Made by a program: the position numbers and the translations under genes. Source: an uncultured Subdoligranulum sp. (lineage in GTDB: Bacteria > Bacillota > Clostridia > Oscillospirales > Ruminococcaceae). Taken from it: a stretch of 64,000 bases of DNA. The stretch lies in assembly GCA_900545545.1 (NCBI GenBank), contig UQZO01000004.1, forward strand, positions 124,001 through 188,000, given 5' to 3'. Under the pieces are notes generated by a model. It saw only the letters and a list, made by a program, of their open reading frames with translations. It did no database searches and was not told where the DNA came from. This document shows, in pieces, positions 1-7,989 of this stretch (position 1 is its first letter; each line of letters opens with the position of its first letter).

Positions 1-1
1 G

Positions 2-742
2 ATGCGCCGCATGTTCCGTGAGATCGATGCCGAAGCCTATATTCTGGTGGACGGCGACGACACGTACCCCGCCGAAGCGGCCCCCGAGATGGTGCGGGCC
101 GTCACCGAGCGCCAGGCCGATATGGTGGTGGGCGACCGGCTTTCCAGCACCTACTATACGCAGAACAAACGCCCGTTCCACAATTTTGGCAACGACCTGG
201 TGCGGTTTTGCACCAACAACCTGTTCGGCGGTAAAATCAAGGATATCATGACCGGCTACCGCGCGTTCAGCTACCAGTTTGTCAAAACCTATCCGGTGCT
301 GTCCCGCGGGTTTGAGATTGAAACCGAGATGACGATCCACGCCCTGCAGCGCAATATGCAGGTGGATAACGTCATCATCGAATACCGCGACCGCCCCGAA
401 GGCTCCGAGAGCAAGCTCAACACCTATTCCGATGGATTCAAGGTGCTGGGCACCATTGTGCGGCTGTTCAAAAACTACCGTCCTTTCGCATTTTTTGGCG
501 TTATTGCGGCGGTGCTGGCGGTGTTCGGCATCGGCTTTATGATTCCGGTCCTCAACGAGTACTTCCACACCGGTCTGGTGCCCCGTTTCCCCACGCTCAT
601 CGTCTGCTGCTTTGTGCTGGTGGCAGCCCTGCTGCTGTTTGTTTCGGGCGTGATTCTCTCCAGCCAGCTGGCCAAGGATGCCCGTGATTTCGAGTTCCAG
701 CTTCAGACCGTGCAGCATTGGCAGCGCACGGCCCGGGAATGA
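2..742 (+). CDS. Glycosyltransferase family 2, C-terminal part (5' end outside window)
   Basis: The reading frame is open to the left edge, so the true start lies upstream; about 246 residues are visible. The visible part starts inside a GT-A fold and carries the acidic metal/nucleotide-sugar motif VDGDDTYP near residue 17, followed by the VGDRL and MTGYRAF segments typical of dolichol-phosphate-mannose/glucose synthase-like GT2 enzymes. Two hydrophobic segments near residues 163-185 and 197-218 form a C-terminal membrane anchor. It likely moves a sugar from a nucleotide sugar to a polyprenyl phosphate at the inner face of the membrane. It overlaps the next membrane gene by 4 bp (ATGA) and lies upstream of a UDP-galactopyranose mutase, which suggests an envelope glycan pathway. 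The exact sugar cannot be read. Confidence 0.85.
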   Translation: MRRMFREIDAEAYILVDGDDTYPAEAAPEMVRAVTERQADMVVGDRLSSTYYTQNKRPFHNFGNDLVRFCTNNLFGGKIKDIMTGYRAFSYQFVKTYPVLSRGFEIETEMTIHALQRNMQVDNVIIEYRDRPEGSESKLNTYSDGFKVLGTIVRLFKNYRPFAFFGVIAAVLAVFGIGFMIPVLNEYFHTGLVPRFPTLIVCCFVLVAALLLFVSGVILSSQLAKDARDFEFQLQTVQHWQRTARE

Positions 743-3066
743 ACACCACCGCCCGCACCCGGGCGTTTCTGCGGGTTCACCCGCTGTTCGGGGCAGTCTT
801 TCTGGTAGAAGTTCTGTTTCTGGCTGCTTTGGTGGCCGGGCTGCTGCGTGCGCCGGCCGAGGTAAGCGTGCCCCTGGATACGATGACCCAAACGGAGGAG
901 GGCGTTTCTGTTTATGCCCCCGTAACGCTTTCTGCCGGTGGGTACCGGGTCACGGTGACCTATAAGGCAGCGTCCCCGGCGGACGATGAGGACGCGGGCG
1001 GCCATACGGTCGCCACGCTGGATTTCACTTCCGCGCAGAACCCGTCCTCGGTGCAAAGCGATACCATTGCCCTTACCGATACGTTTTCCACCGTTACGGC
1101 ACGGCTCTGGGTGGGCACTGCCGCAACGGTCGATGACCTGACACTGACGGTGACCGAATCCCCGGAAGCGGGGCAAGGTTTCACCCTGCAAAGCGTCACC
1201 CTGACGGAACAGCCCGTCTGGCGGGTAACGGCGCTGGTGGGGTGGCTGCTGCTGTTTGCGGTGGCAGATCTGCTTTTGTGCCTGCTGTTTCTGGGGGATG
1301 GTCTGCGTGCCCCGCGCTGCGGCTGGGGTGTTGCCCTGCTGCTGGTGGGCGGCATTGTACTGGCCAGCCTGCCCTATTTTGCGGATTTTCTGTACACCGG
1401 GCACGACCTGCGCTTTCACTGCTACCGCATCTGGGCGGCTGCGCAGGCAATGGCAGACGGGCAGTTCCCGGTGCGGCTTTTTACCGAAGGATTCAACGGG
1501 TACGGTGCGGCTACCCCGCAGTATTACTGCGATTTGTTTTTGTACATTCCGGCGCTGTTGTACAACGCCTTTCTGCCGCTGCAAAGCTGCTATCAGATTT
1601 ACATGCTGCTTGTCAACACGGCCACCATGCTGGTGGCTTATTACAGCTTTGCGCGCATCGGCGGCCACAAGCTGTACGGCGCTGTGGCGGCCTTTGCCTA
1701 TACGCTGTGCGCCTACCGGCTGACCAACCTTTTGCTGCGCGCCTCGGTAGGGGAGTACACCGCCATGATTTTCCTGCCGCTGGTGGCGCTGGGGGCCTGG
1801 GCCATTGCCCGGCATGACCGCCCGGCGCCCCGTGACTGGCTGCCGCTGGGACTGGGCATGGCAGGCATTGTGCAAAGCCATCTGCTCACCACTGAGCTGG
1901 CAGCCCTGTTTCTGGCGCTGTTCTGGGTGTGCAACCTGCAGGTCATGCTGCGCCCTGCGCGGCTGAAAGCGGCTGTCAAGGCGGTGGCTGTGGCTCTTGG
2001 GCTGACGGCATGGTATCTGGTGCCCTGCCTGGACGCTTTGCGCAACGAAACCATCATGATCAGTGATGTGCATCCTTCGCCGATTCAGTCCACCGGCGTC
2101 TACCTCATCCAGCTGCTGGGGCTGTTCGGCTATGCGGGCGGTTCGTCCGGGGAAGGGACGGCAGGGGAGATGCCGCTTACCATCGGTCTGGCGGGCTGCA
2201 TCGTGCTGATGCTGGTACTGTGGTGCTGCCTGCAGCGTGCCCGCTGGCGCGGAACGAAGGAAAATACCCGCCGCTGGCTGGGGCTGCGGGGCGGGTTTGC
2301 CCTCTGCCTGCTGGCCATGTGGCTTTCCACCACCTGTTTCCCGTGGGATTGGCTGGCCAGCAAACTGCCGCAGAAACTGGTGGATATTCTGCTCAAACCG
2401 CAGTTCAGCTGGCGGTATCTGGCCATTGCGGCGGTGCTGCTGGGAGTCATGACCGTGTTGGCGCTGGCACTGGCGGATACCGCCTCCCCACGGCTGGCCC
2501 GCGGTGCAGCGGTGGCCATTCTTGTGGCAACGGTGCTGTATACCGGGGTGTTCTACCGCGATTACGCCTATAATCAGGGCACTGTGACGATGATCAGCAC
2601 CGAAACAATGACCACCTTCCCTTATGAGACGATGGGATATGATTACCTGCCGGCGGGGGTGGACCTGGCGGTGTTTGACCAGGTAGAGGCCACGACGGAC
2701 AGCGACGACACTACGGCAGTCTGGCAGGGGCAGGGGACCGTGCTGTGTGAAAACCGCGGTACGGAACCGGCTGCGGTGAATCTGCCGCTGCTGGCCTACC
2801 GGTATTACACGGCCACCGATGCCGAAACCGGCACCCCGCTGACCCTGACGGAAAATGAAGACCGCTGCCTGCAGCTTACCGTGCCGGCGGGATACCGCGG
2901 CACCGTGCAGGTACGCTATACACCGCCCATCGGCTGGCATGTTGCCGAGTTGGTGACCCTGGTGACGCTGCTGGGCCTCATTGGCTGGGGCGTACAGGAT
3001 GCCCGCCGCCGCAGACGGGAAGCATTGATAGAGGAAACAGTACAGGAGGAAACCGTTTATGTATGA
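739..3066 (+). CDS. Large polytopic membrane protein, GT-C/PTPS-related type
   Basis: The chosen ATG at 739 overlaps the upstream stop codon (ATGA); an in-frame codon at 718 would overlap further. The product is about 775 aa. It has one N-terminal transmembrane helix, an extracellular beta-rich part (about residues 45-160), then many hydrophobic helices, and a second soluble region near residues 630-740 before a last helix and a basic tail. The segment GHDLRFHCYRIW after the first helices resembles the acidic loop motif of GT-C-type lipid-linked sugar transferases and of the 6-pyruvoyl-tetrahydropterin-synthase-related membrane family. Its place between a GT2 enzyme and Glf fits a role in moving lipid-linked sugars onto an outer-surface glycan. 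The function is inferred from topology and neighbours. Confidence 0.7.
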   Translation: MNTTARTRAFLRVHPLFGAVFLVEVLFLAALVAGLLRAPAEVSVPLDTMTQTEEGVSVYAPVTLSAGGYRVTVTYKAASPADDEDAGGHTVATLDFTSAQNPSSVQSDTIALTDTFSTVTARLWVGTAATVDDLTLTVTESPEAGQGFTLQSVTLTEQPVWRVTALVGWLLLFAVADLLLCLLFLGDGLRAPRCGWGVALLLVGGIVLASLPYFADFLYTGHDLRFHCYRIWAAAQAMADGQFPVRLFTEGFNGYGAATPQYYCDLFLYIPALLYNAFLPLQSCYQIYMLLVNTATMLVAYYSFARIGGHKLYGAVAAFAYTLCAYRLTNLLLRASVGEYTAMIFLPLVALGAWAIARHDRPAPRDWLPLGLGMAGIVQSHLLTTELAALFLALFWVCNLQVMLRPARLKAAVKAVAVALGLTAWYLVPCLDALRNETIMISDVHPSPIQSTGVYLIQLLGLFGYAGGSSGEGTAGEMPLTIGLAGCIVLMLVLWCCLQRARWRGTKENTRRWLGLRGGFALCLLAMWLSTTCFPWDWLASKLPQKLVDILLKPQFSWRYLAIAAVLLGVMTVLALALADTASPRLARGAAVAILVATVLYTGVFYRDYAYNQGTVTMISTETMTTFPYETMGYDYLPAGVDLAVFDQVEATTDSDDTTAVWQGQGTVLCENRGTEPAAVNLPLLAYRYYTATDAETGTPLTLTENEDRCLQLTVPAGYRGTVQVRYTPPIGWHVAELVTLVTLLGLIGWGVQDARRRRREALIEETVQEETVYV

Positions 3067-4165
3067 TTATCTGATTGTGGGCGCCGGTCTGTTCGGCGCG
3101 GTGTTTGCCCACGAGGCAACCGCAGCGGGCAAGCGCTGCCTGGTCATCGACAAGCGCGATCACATCGCGGGCAATATCTATACCGAGGACATCGAGGGCA
3201 TTGCCGTGCACCGTTACGGCGCCCATATTTTCCACACCAACAACAAGGAAGTGTGGGATTATGTGAATCGGTTTGCGGTGTTCAACCGCTACACCAACTC
3301 CCCGGTAGCCAACTACAAGGGCGAGTTGTACAACATGCCCTTCAACATGAACACCTTCAGCAAGATGTGGGGCGTCATCACCCCGGCTGAGGCACAGGCC
3401 AAGATTGAAGAGCAGCGCGCCGCCCACTACACCGAGCATCCCCAGAATCTGGAGGAGCAGGCCATCAACCTGGTGGGCATGGATATCTACGAAAAGCTCA
3501 TCAAGGGTTATACCGAAAAGCAGTGGGGCCGCCCCTGCACCGCGCTGCCGGCCTTCATCATCAAGCGCCTGCCGGTGCGTTTCACCTTTGACAACAACTA
3601 TTTCAACGCACTGTACCAGGGCATCCCCAACGAAGGCTATACCGCGCTGGTGGCCAACCTGCTGGAGGGCATCGAAGTCCGCCTGAACACCGATTACCTT
3701 GCCGACCGTGGCGCGCTGGATGCCCTGGCGAAAAAGGTAGTGTACACCGGTCCCATCGACGCCTATTTTGGCTACCAGCTGGGGGCGCTGCAGTACCGCA
3801 GCGTCCGGTTTGAAACCGAAACGCTGGATATGCCCAACTATCAGGGCAATGCGGTCATCAATTATACCGATTCCGAGACCCCCTACACCCGCATCATCGA
3901 GCACAAACATTTTGTCTTCGGCTCCACCGAGCCGGGCACCAAGACCGTCATCAGCCGGGAATACTCCGCCGAGTGGAAACCCGGTGACGAACCGTACTAC
4001 CCGGTCAATGACGAAGCCAACGGTGCACTGTATGCCCGCTACAAGGAACTGGCCGATGCCCAGCCCAACGTGCTGTTCGGCGGCCGCCTGGGCGAGTACA
4101 AGTATTACGACATGGACCGCGTCATCGAGGTGGCGCTGGAGCGCGTCCGCGCCGAACTGGCCTGA
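3059..4165 (+). CDS. glf: UDP-galactopyranose mutase
   Basis: This is a flavoprotein that interconverts UDP-galactopyranose and UDP-galactofuranose in the cytoplasm, supplying Galf for surface polysaccharides. The 368-aa length fits the bacterial family. The N-terminus has the Rossmann FAD-binding motif (IVGAGLFGAVFA, residues 5-16), then the HRYGAHIFHT segment and the EKQWGRP motif near residue 160. The C-terminal FGGRLGEYKYYDMD motif binds FAD. It starts 8 bp inside the end of the preceding membrane protein gene, with AGGAGG just upstream, so the two are translationally coupled. A strong hairpin with a T tract follows directly and ends this transcript. Confidence 0.96.
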   Translation: MYDYLIVGAGLFGAVFAHEATAAGKRCLVIDKRDHIAGNIYTEDIEGIAVHRYGAHIFHTNNKEVWDYVNRFAVFNRYTNSPVANYKGELYNMPFNMNTFSKMWGVITPAEAQAKIEEQRAAHYTEHPQNLEEQAINLVGMDIYEKLIKGYTEKQWGRPCTALPAFIIKRLPVRFTFDNNYFNALYQGIPNEGYTALVANLLEGIEVRLNTDYLADRGALDALAKKVVYTGPIDAYFGYQLGALQYRSVRFETETLDMPNYQGNAVINYTDSETPYTRIIEHKHFVFGSTEPGTKTVISREYSAEWKPGDEPYYPVNDEANGALYARYKELADAQPNVLFGGRLGEYKYYDMDRVIEVALERVRAELA

Positions 4166-4170
4166 TAGAA

Positions 4171-4214
4171 AAAATACCGCAGAACTGCTAAAGAACGGTC
4201 CTGCGGTATTTTTA
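4171..4214 (+). terminator. Rho-independent terminator after glf
   Basis: An 11-bp perfect stem (4172-4182 with 4201-4211, core TACCGCAG/CTGCGGTA) sits around an 18-base loop and runs into a T tract, 6 bases after the glf stop codon. Confidence 0.85.
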
Positions 4215-4238
4215 CTGTTGCGGTGCCGGGGCGCCGCC

Positions 4239-4267
4239 TTGCTTTTTGCCCGGTGATGGGCTATAAT
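4239..4267 (+). promoter_or_regulatory. Sigma-A promoter of the rpe-rnf operon
   Basis: TTGCTT (4239-4244) and a perfect TATAAT (4262-4267) are separated by 17 bases. The site lies between the glf terminator and rpe, about 70 bases before the rpe start. Confidence 0.75.
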
Positions 4268-4339
4268 AATCTAGTATATCGCTGTGCGTATGATGGTGCA
4301 GCGATTTGTGGGAATGATAAATAAAGGGAGAAACCGAAT

Positions 4340-4996
4340 ATGACCAAGATTGCCGCTTCGATTCTGTCGGCGGACTTTGCCAACCTCCAGCAGGACTGTA
4401 CCCGTCTGTTGGAGGAGGGCGTTGATGTTCTGCACATCGACGTGATGGACGGCCACTTTGTACCCAACATCAGTTACGGCGCGCCGGTGCTCAGCTGTCT
4501 GCACGCCGCCCTGCCCGACGTTTACTATGACGTTCATCTGATGATCAGTGATCCGGCCCGCTATGCAGCGGACTTCGCCAAAGCCGGTGCCGGGCTCATC
4601 ACTTTCCATCTGGAAGCAGTGCCCGATACGGCCGAAGAAGTCATCGCCGCCATCCGGGCAACCGGCTGCCAGGTGGGGATCAGCATCCGCCCCGGCACCC
4701 CGGTGGAGGCTGCGTTCCCCTACCTGGGAGTGGTGGACCTCATCCTGGTGATGAGTGTGGAACCCGGATTCGGCGGGCAGAAATTCCTGCCGGGTACCCC
4801 GCAGCGGCTGGCTGCATTGGATGCCGAGCGCAAGCGCCGCGGCTGCACCACCCTGCTGGAAGTGGACGGCGGCATCAATGCCGAAACCGGCCCCCTGTGT
4901 GTACAGGCCGGGGCCGACTGGCTGGTTGCCGGCAATTCTCTCTTCCGCGCCGAGGATCCGGCGGCGGTGGTACGCCTGCTTCACGGCCAAGCCTGA
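4340..4996 (+). CDS. rpe: Ribulose-phosphate 3-epimerase
   Basis: The enzyme interconverts D-ribulose 5-phosphate and D-xylulose 5-phosphate in the pentose phosphate pathway, using a metal ion in a TIM barrel. The 218-aa product has all family marks: ASILSADFANL at the N-terminus, the metal and catalytic segment HIDVMDGHFVPN (residues 33-44), DVHLMISDP, VMSVEPGFGGQ with the catalytic Asp replaced in position by the usual S-V-E-P-G-F-G-G loop, and VDGGI near residue 175. AAAGGGAG lies 9 bases before the ATG. It is the first gene of a run that continues into Rnf-like genes with only 26 bases between stop and next start. Confidence 0.96.
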   Translation: MTKIAASILSADFANLQQDCTRLLEEGVDVLHIDVMDGHFVPNISYGAPVLSCLHAALPDVYYDVHLMISDPARYAADFAKAGAGLITFHLEAVPDTAEEVIAAIRATGCQVGISIRPGTPVEAAFPYLGVVDLILVMSVEPGFGGQKFLPGTPQRLAALDAERKRRGCTTLLEVDGGINAETGPLCVQAGADWLVAGNSLFRAEDPAAVVRLLHGQA

Positions 4997-5022
4997 ACGA
5001 ACCAAAGGAGAAGCCAAACCCC

Positions 5023-6042
5023 ATGCCCAATCGTATGAAAATTGAACGCAGCGAGAATTACACGTATTATAATGATCTGCTGTGGTGTTCCGTTCCGCTT
5101 ATCGGAATGGCGTGGTATTATTACGGCCCGCGGCCGGTTTTGCTGCTGCTGACCGGCTTGCTGACGGCCTATCTGTGCGACTGCGCGCTGGCGCCGCTGC
5201 ACGGTGCGGGCTACCACTCCCATGAGCCTTCCAGCGAATGCTTTGCAGCGCTGATCGTGCTGATGATGCCTGCCACCGTACCCTATGCGGTGGTGGTGGC
5301 GGCAGTCATCGCGGCTGTGCTGGTCAAGGAAGCCTTCGGCGGCGAAGGACACTATCCCTTCCACCCGGCAGCGGTCGGCATGGCGGTGGCCGGTATTTCC
5401 TGGCCCGGCAGCGTCTATAACTATCCGGCCCCCGGCAACTGGCTGCCGGTGTTCGGCACCATTGATGTTCCGCTGGTGGAAGGCATGAACGCAACGTTGC
5501 GCGACGGCGGCCTGCCCAGCGACAGTACCATGAACCTGCTTACCGGCAATGTGTCGGGCGGGCTGGGCGTCACCGCGGCCCTGGTGGTCATGGCGTGCGG
5601 TCTGTTTTTGCTGGTGCGCGGCCATATCAAACTGTCGGTTCTCGTACCGTTTTTGATCTTCTGCATCGGGTTGCCCTGGCTGCTGCCGCAGCTCAGCGAG
5701 CTGCCGGTTTTCAGCTGGCCGTGGGAGTATGTGCGCCAGCGCATTTATCTGGAAAAATACGTCATTCTCTCGGGCACGGTGCTGTTTGGCGGCGCGTTCC
5801 TGATCTGTGAGCCGGTCACAATGCCCAACCGCACCAGCAGCCGGATTCTGTACGGCACGGCGCTGGGCATTGCCACCCATGCGTTCCGCGTGTTCAGCCC
5901 CTATGAAAGCGCAACCTGTTTTGCGCTGCTGATCGTCGGCGCCATCCCCGAGTGGCTGGACCTCGTCAGCCACCGCACCGAGCGCATCCGCTTTATGAGG
6001 AAGGAGGAACGGCGCCTTGCCCAATTCACCAAAACGGAATAA
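5023..6042 (+). CDS. RnfD/NqrB-like membrane protein (divergent)
   Basis: The start ATG at 5023 follows AAAGGAG by 12 bases; the longer frame beginning inside rpe is not needed. The 339-aa product has about 8-10 hydrophobic helices and the RnfD/NqrB pattern: HEPSSECFAALIVLMM, the AFGGEGHYPFHPAAVG segment (residues 104-119), NLLTGNVSGGLGVT (171-184) and ICEPVTMPN near the C-terminus. In RnfD the FMN is bound covalently to a Thr in an S-G-A-T motif; here the matching place reads PSDSTM (residues 165-170), so Thr169 is a possible but atypical flavin site. It is followed by E-like and A-like genes but not by rnfB, rnfC or rnfG. A redox-membrane role is likely; being part of a normal Rnf pump is doubtful. 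Confidence 0.75.
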   Translation: MPNRMKIERSENYTYYNDLLWCSVPLIGMAWYYYGPRPVLLLLTGLLTAYLCDCALAPLHGAGYHSHEPSSECFAALIVLMMPATVPYAVVVAAVIAAVLVKEAFGGEGHYPFHPAAVGMAVAGISWPGSVYNYPAPGNWLPVFGTIDVPLVEGMNATLRDGGLPSDSTMNLLTGNVSGGLGVTAALVVMACGLFLLVRGHIKLSVLVPFLIFCIGLPWLLPQLSELPVFSWPWEYVRQRIYLEKYVILSGTVLFGGAFLICEPVTMPNRTSSRILYGTALGIATHAFRVFSPYESATCFALLIVGAIPEWLDLVSHRTERIRFMRKEERRLAQFTKTE

Positions 6043-7342
6043 CCGCCGCAAGCGGGAAGAACATTCTGAAACGCTGATCATCCCGCATATCACCAAAGAA
6101 ATGCTGGAAAAGGCGCGCACGATGGCCGCACAAGGTGCCACCCGCGCCGAGATCGAACAGGCGATTGCCGAAATGCAGGGGACTGCGCTGCCCAAAACAG
6201 AGGCGGTCCCTCAACCAAAACCGCAGCAGGAACCCGATGCCCGCCGCATCATTCCCACCAGCCGCAAGCGTTACACCGACGAAGAACGCAAAGCGATGCT
6301 GGAACAGATGCGCAAGGAGCAGGAACAGCGCGAGGCGGAACGGCGGGAGGAAGCTACCCGCCGCACCGAGCGCCCGGCCTGGCATTTCCCTGCGCCTAAA
6401 CCGCTGCAAACGCCGGTCCGCCCGGAAAAAACCGAGGAAAAACCCGCCGAGACCCGGCCGGATGCCACGGTGCAGATGCCCGCGGTACAGCCCGCCCCGG
6501 CACCCCGGCCGGTGGAAGAACCCACCCGCACGATGGAATCCGTGCGCCTGGCGGAAGAAAAACCGGTGCAGCCTGCCGCGGAACCGCAGAAACCTGCCCC
6601 GCAGCCGCAGCCGGCCCCAACCCCGGTTCAGCCGACGCCTGCGCCGCAGCCGGCAGCGGCACCTCGCCGCCATGCGGGACTGCTGCGCAGCCGCAGCGAA
6701 GCGGAAGCGGATCTGAAAGAGAAGATCCGCAGCGATCACATCTGGTTGTCCAACCCTGTGATGGTCCGCGGCCTGGGCCTGGCGCCGATCGTGGGCGCTG
6801 CCCTGGACGGGGAACGTGCCCTGATCCTGTGCGTGGCGTGTCTTTTACTCATCACCTTTACCCGCGTGCTGGCGGTGGCGGTGTGCCATATCAGCAACAA
6901 CCGCTTCCGCCCCATTATCTATTGCTACAGCGCTGCCATTTTGTACATTCCGGTGTATATTTTGCTGTATGAACTGTTTGGCAACGATCTGACCATGCTG
7001 GGCATCTATCTGCCGATCCTGATCGTGGAACCGGCCATCGTCAAACGTATGGAATTTACCGAACTGGAACCCATCCGTGACGCGCTGCGCCATGGTTTCA
7101 ACAACGGTCTCGGCATGTGCGTGGCACTGCTCATTGTGGGCTGCCTGCGTGAATTCCTGGCCACCGGTGCGGTGTTCGGGCATGTGGTGGTCCATGCGGC
7201 GCTGCTGCCGCTGGCGGCCCAGCCGGCGGGCGGTTTCGTCCTGGTAGGCGTCATTGCGGCCGTCTGGTGCGCGGTGGCCAATGCCTACACCGATTACAAG
7301 CAGGAGGAGGTGCGCCGTCTGTATGCCGACCGTAAACATTGA
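6017..7342 (+). CDS. RnfE/NqrD-like membrane protein with long Pro/Ala-rich N-terminal extension
   Basis: The start is a TTG at 6017, with AAGGAGG ten bases upstream inside the end of the rnfD-like gene; the genes overlap by 26 bp. The first ~230 residues are charged, then rich in Pro, Ala and Gln, probably a disordered cytoplasmic tail. Residues ~238-441 match RnfE: SNPVMVRGLGLAP, MLGIYLPILIVEP and a six-helix layout ending in VANAYTDYK. RnfE is normally ~200 aa, so the 441-aa length comes from the extension. In RnfE two Cys (in GLCP and TNC) help ligate an intramembrane [2Fe-2S] cluster; here they are Ala256 and Pro339. The gene is coupled to the next, RnfA-like, gene by a 20-bp overlap. 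Confidence 0.75.
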   Translation: MPNSPKRNNRRKREEHSETLIIPHITKEMLEKARTMAAQGATRAEIEQAIAEMQGTALPKTEAVPQPKPQQEPDARRIIPTSRKRYTDEERKAMLEQMRKEQEQREAERREEATRRTERPAWHFPAPKPLQTPVRPEKTEEKPAETRPDATVQMPAVQPAPAPRPVEEPTRTMESVRLAEEKPVQPAAEPQKPAPQPQPAPTPVQPTPAPQPAAAPRRHAGLLRSRSEAEADLKEKIRSDHIWLSNPVMVRGLGLAPIVGAALDGERALILCVACLLLITFTRVLAVAVCHISNNRFRPIIYCYSAAILYIPVYILLYELFGNDLTMLGIYLPILIVEPAIVKRMEFTELEPIRDALRHGFNNGLGMCVALLIVGCLREFLATGAVFGHVVVHAALLPLAAQPAGGFVLVGVIAAVWCAVANAYTDYKQEEVRRLYADRKH

Positions 7343-7976
7343 GTTCGCCTCGCTGCTGGAGGGCGTGCTGCAGTTCATCAGCTACATGGGCCTGGCAATC
7401 TTTGCCGAAAACGTCATCCTCGCCCGTGCGCTGGGCGTTACCCGCCTGCTCAAGCTGGTCCCTGACCATAAAGCACAGATCTGGGATTTCAGTATCCCGC
7501 TGGTATTGGTTATGGGCCTGTCCGCCCCGCTGGGCTGGATCGCACATAACTGGTTTTTCCCTTGGCTGCGTACCTATCTGCCGGGATGGCTGCCCATTTC
7601 GGCATTGCGCCCGCTGGTTTATCTGACCTGCGGTGCACTGGCCATGGCCGCTACCTGGCTGCTGCTTTTTGTATTGCCGCGGCGTCAGCGGCAGGCCTGC
7701 CACGCCCAGCTGACCCTGACGGGCTGCAGCACGGCGGTACTGGGCACGTTGCTGATCTGCGCCAACCAGAACTACACGATGATGCAGAGCATCGCGTTTG
7801 GTGTGGGCAGTGCGCTGGGCTATGTGTTCATTATCTTCATCGTGCGCGAAGGCCGTCGCCGTCTGCGCAGTAAGGATGTACCCGCCATCTTCCAGGGACT
7901 GCCCAGCTCCCTGATTTATATCGGCATTCTGTCGCTGGCCATCTATGGTCTGGTCGGCCATGCCGTGGTTCTGTAA
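7323..7976 (+). CDS. RnfA/NqrE-like membrane protein (divergent)
   Basis: The ATG at 7323 follows CAGGAGGAGG and overlaps the previous gene by 20 bp. The 217-aa product has six predicted helices. Its end (SKDVPAIFQGLPSSLIYIGI) clearly parallels RnfA (ADVPAPFRGNAIALITAGL), and IFAENVILARALGV parallels the RnfA helix that ends in FLGLCP. The two conserved RnfA cysteines are missing: Thr40 stands in the place of the GLCP Cys, and the TNCAVLG motif reads CSTAVLG, with Thr137 at the ligand position and a shifted Cys135. The protein therefore should not hold the usual [2Fe-2S] cluster together with its RnfE-like partner. The role is unknown; membrane pairing with the two upstream products is likely. 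Confidence 0.75.
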   Translation: MPTVNIEFASLLEGVLQFISYMGLAIFAENVILARALGVTRLLKLVPDHKAQIWDFSIPLVLVMGLSAPLGWIAHNWFFPWLRTYLPGWLPISALRPLVYLTCGALAMAATWLLLFVLPRRQRQACHAQLTLTGCSTAVLGTLLICANQNYTMMQSIAFGVGSALGYVFIIFIVREGRRRLRSKDVPAIFQGLPSSLIYIGILSLAIYGLVGHAVVL

Positions 7977-7989
7977 GGAGGCTTTTTGT

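Noticed and set aside
703..2940. 745-residue frame opposite the large membrane protein gene
   Set aside because: It is fully antisense to a well-supported gene and is rich in Arg, Gln and His, as typical for the reverse frame of high-GC coding DNA; no domain or start signal.
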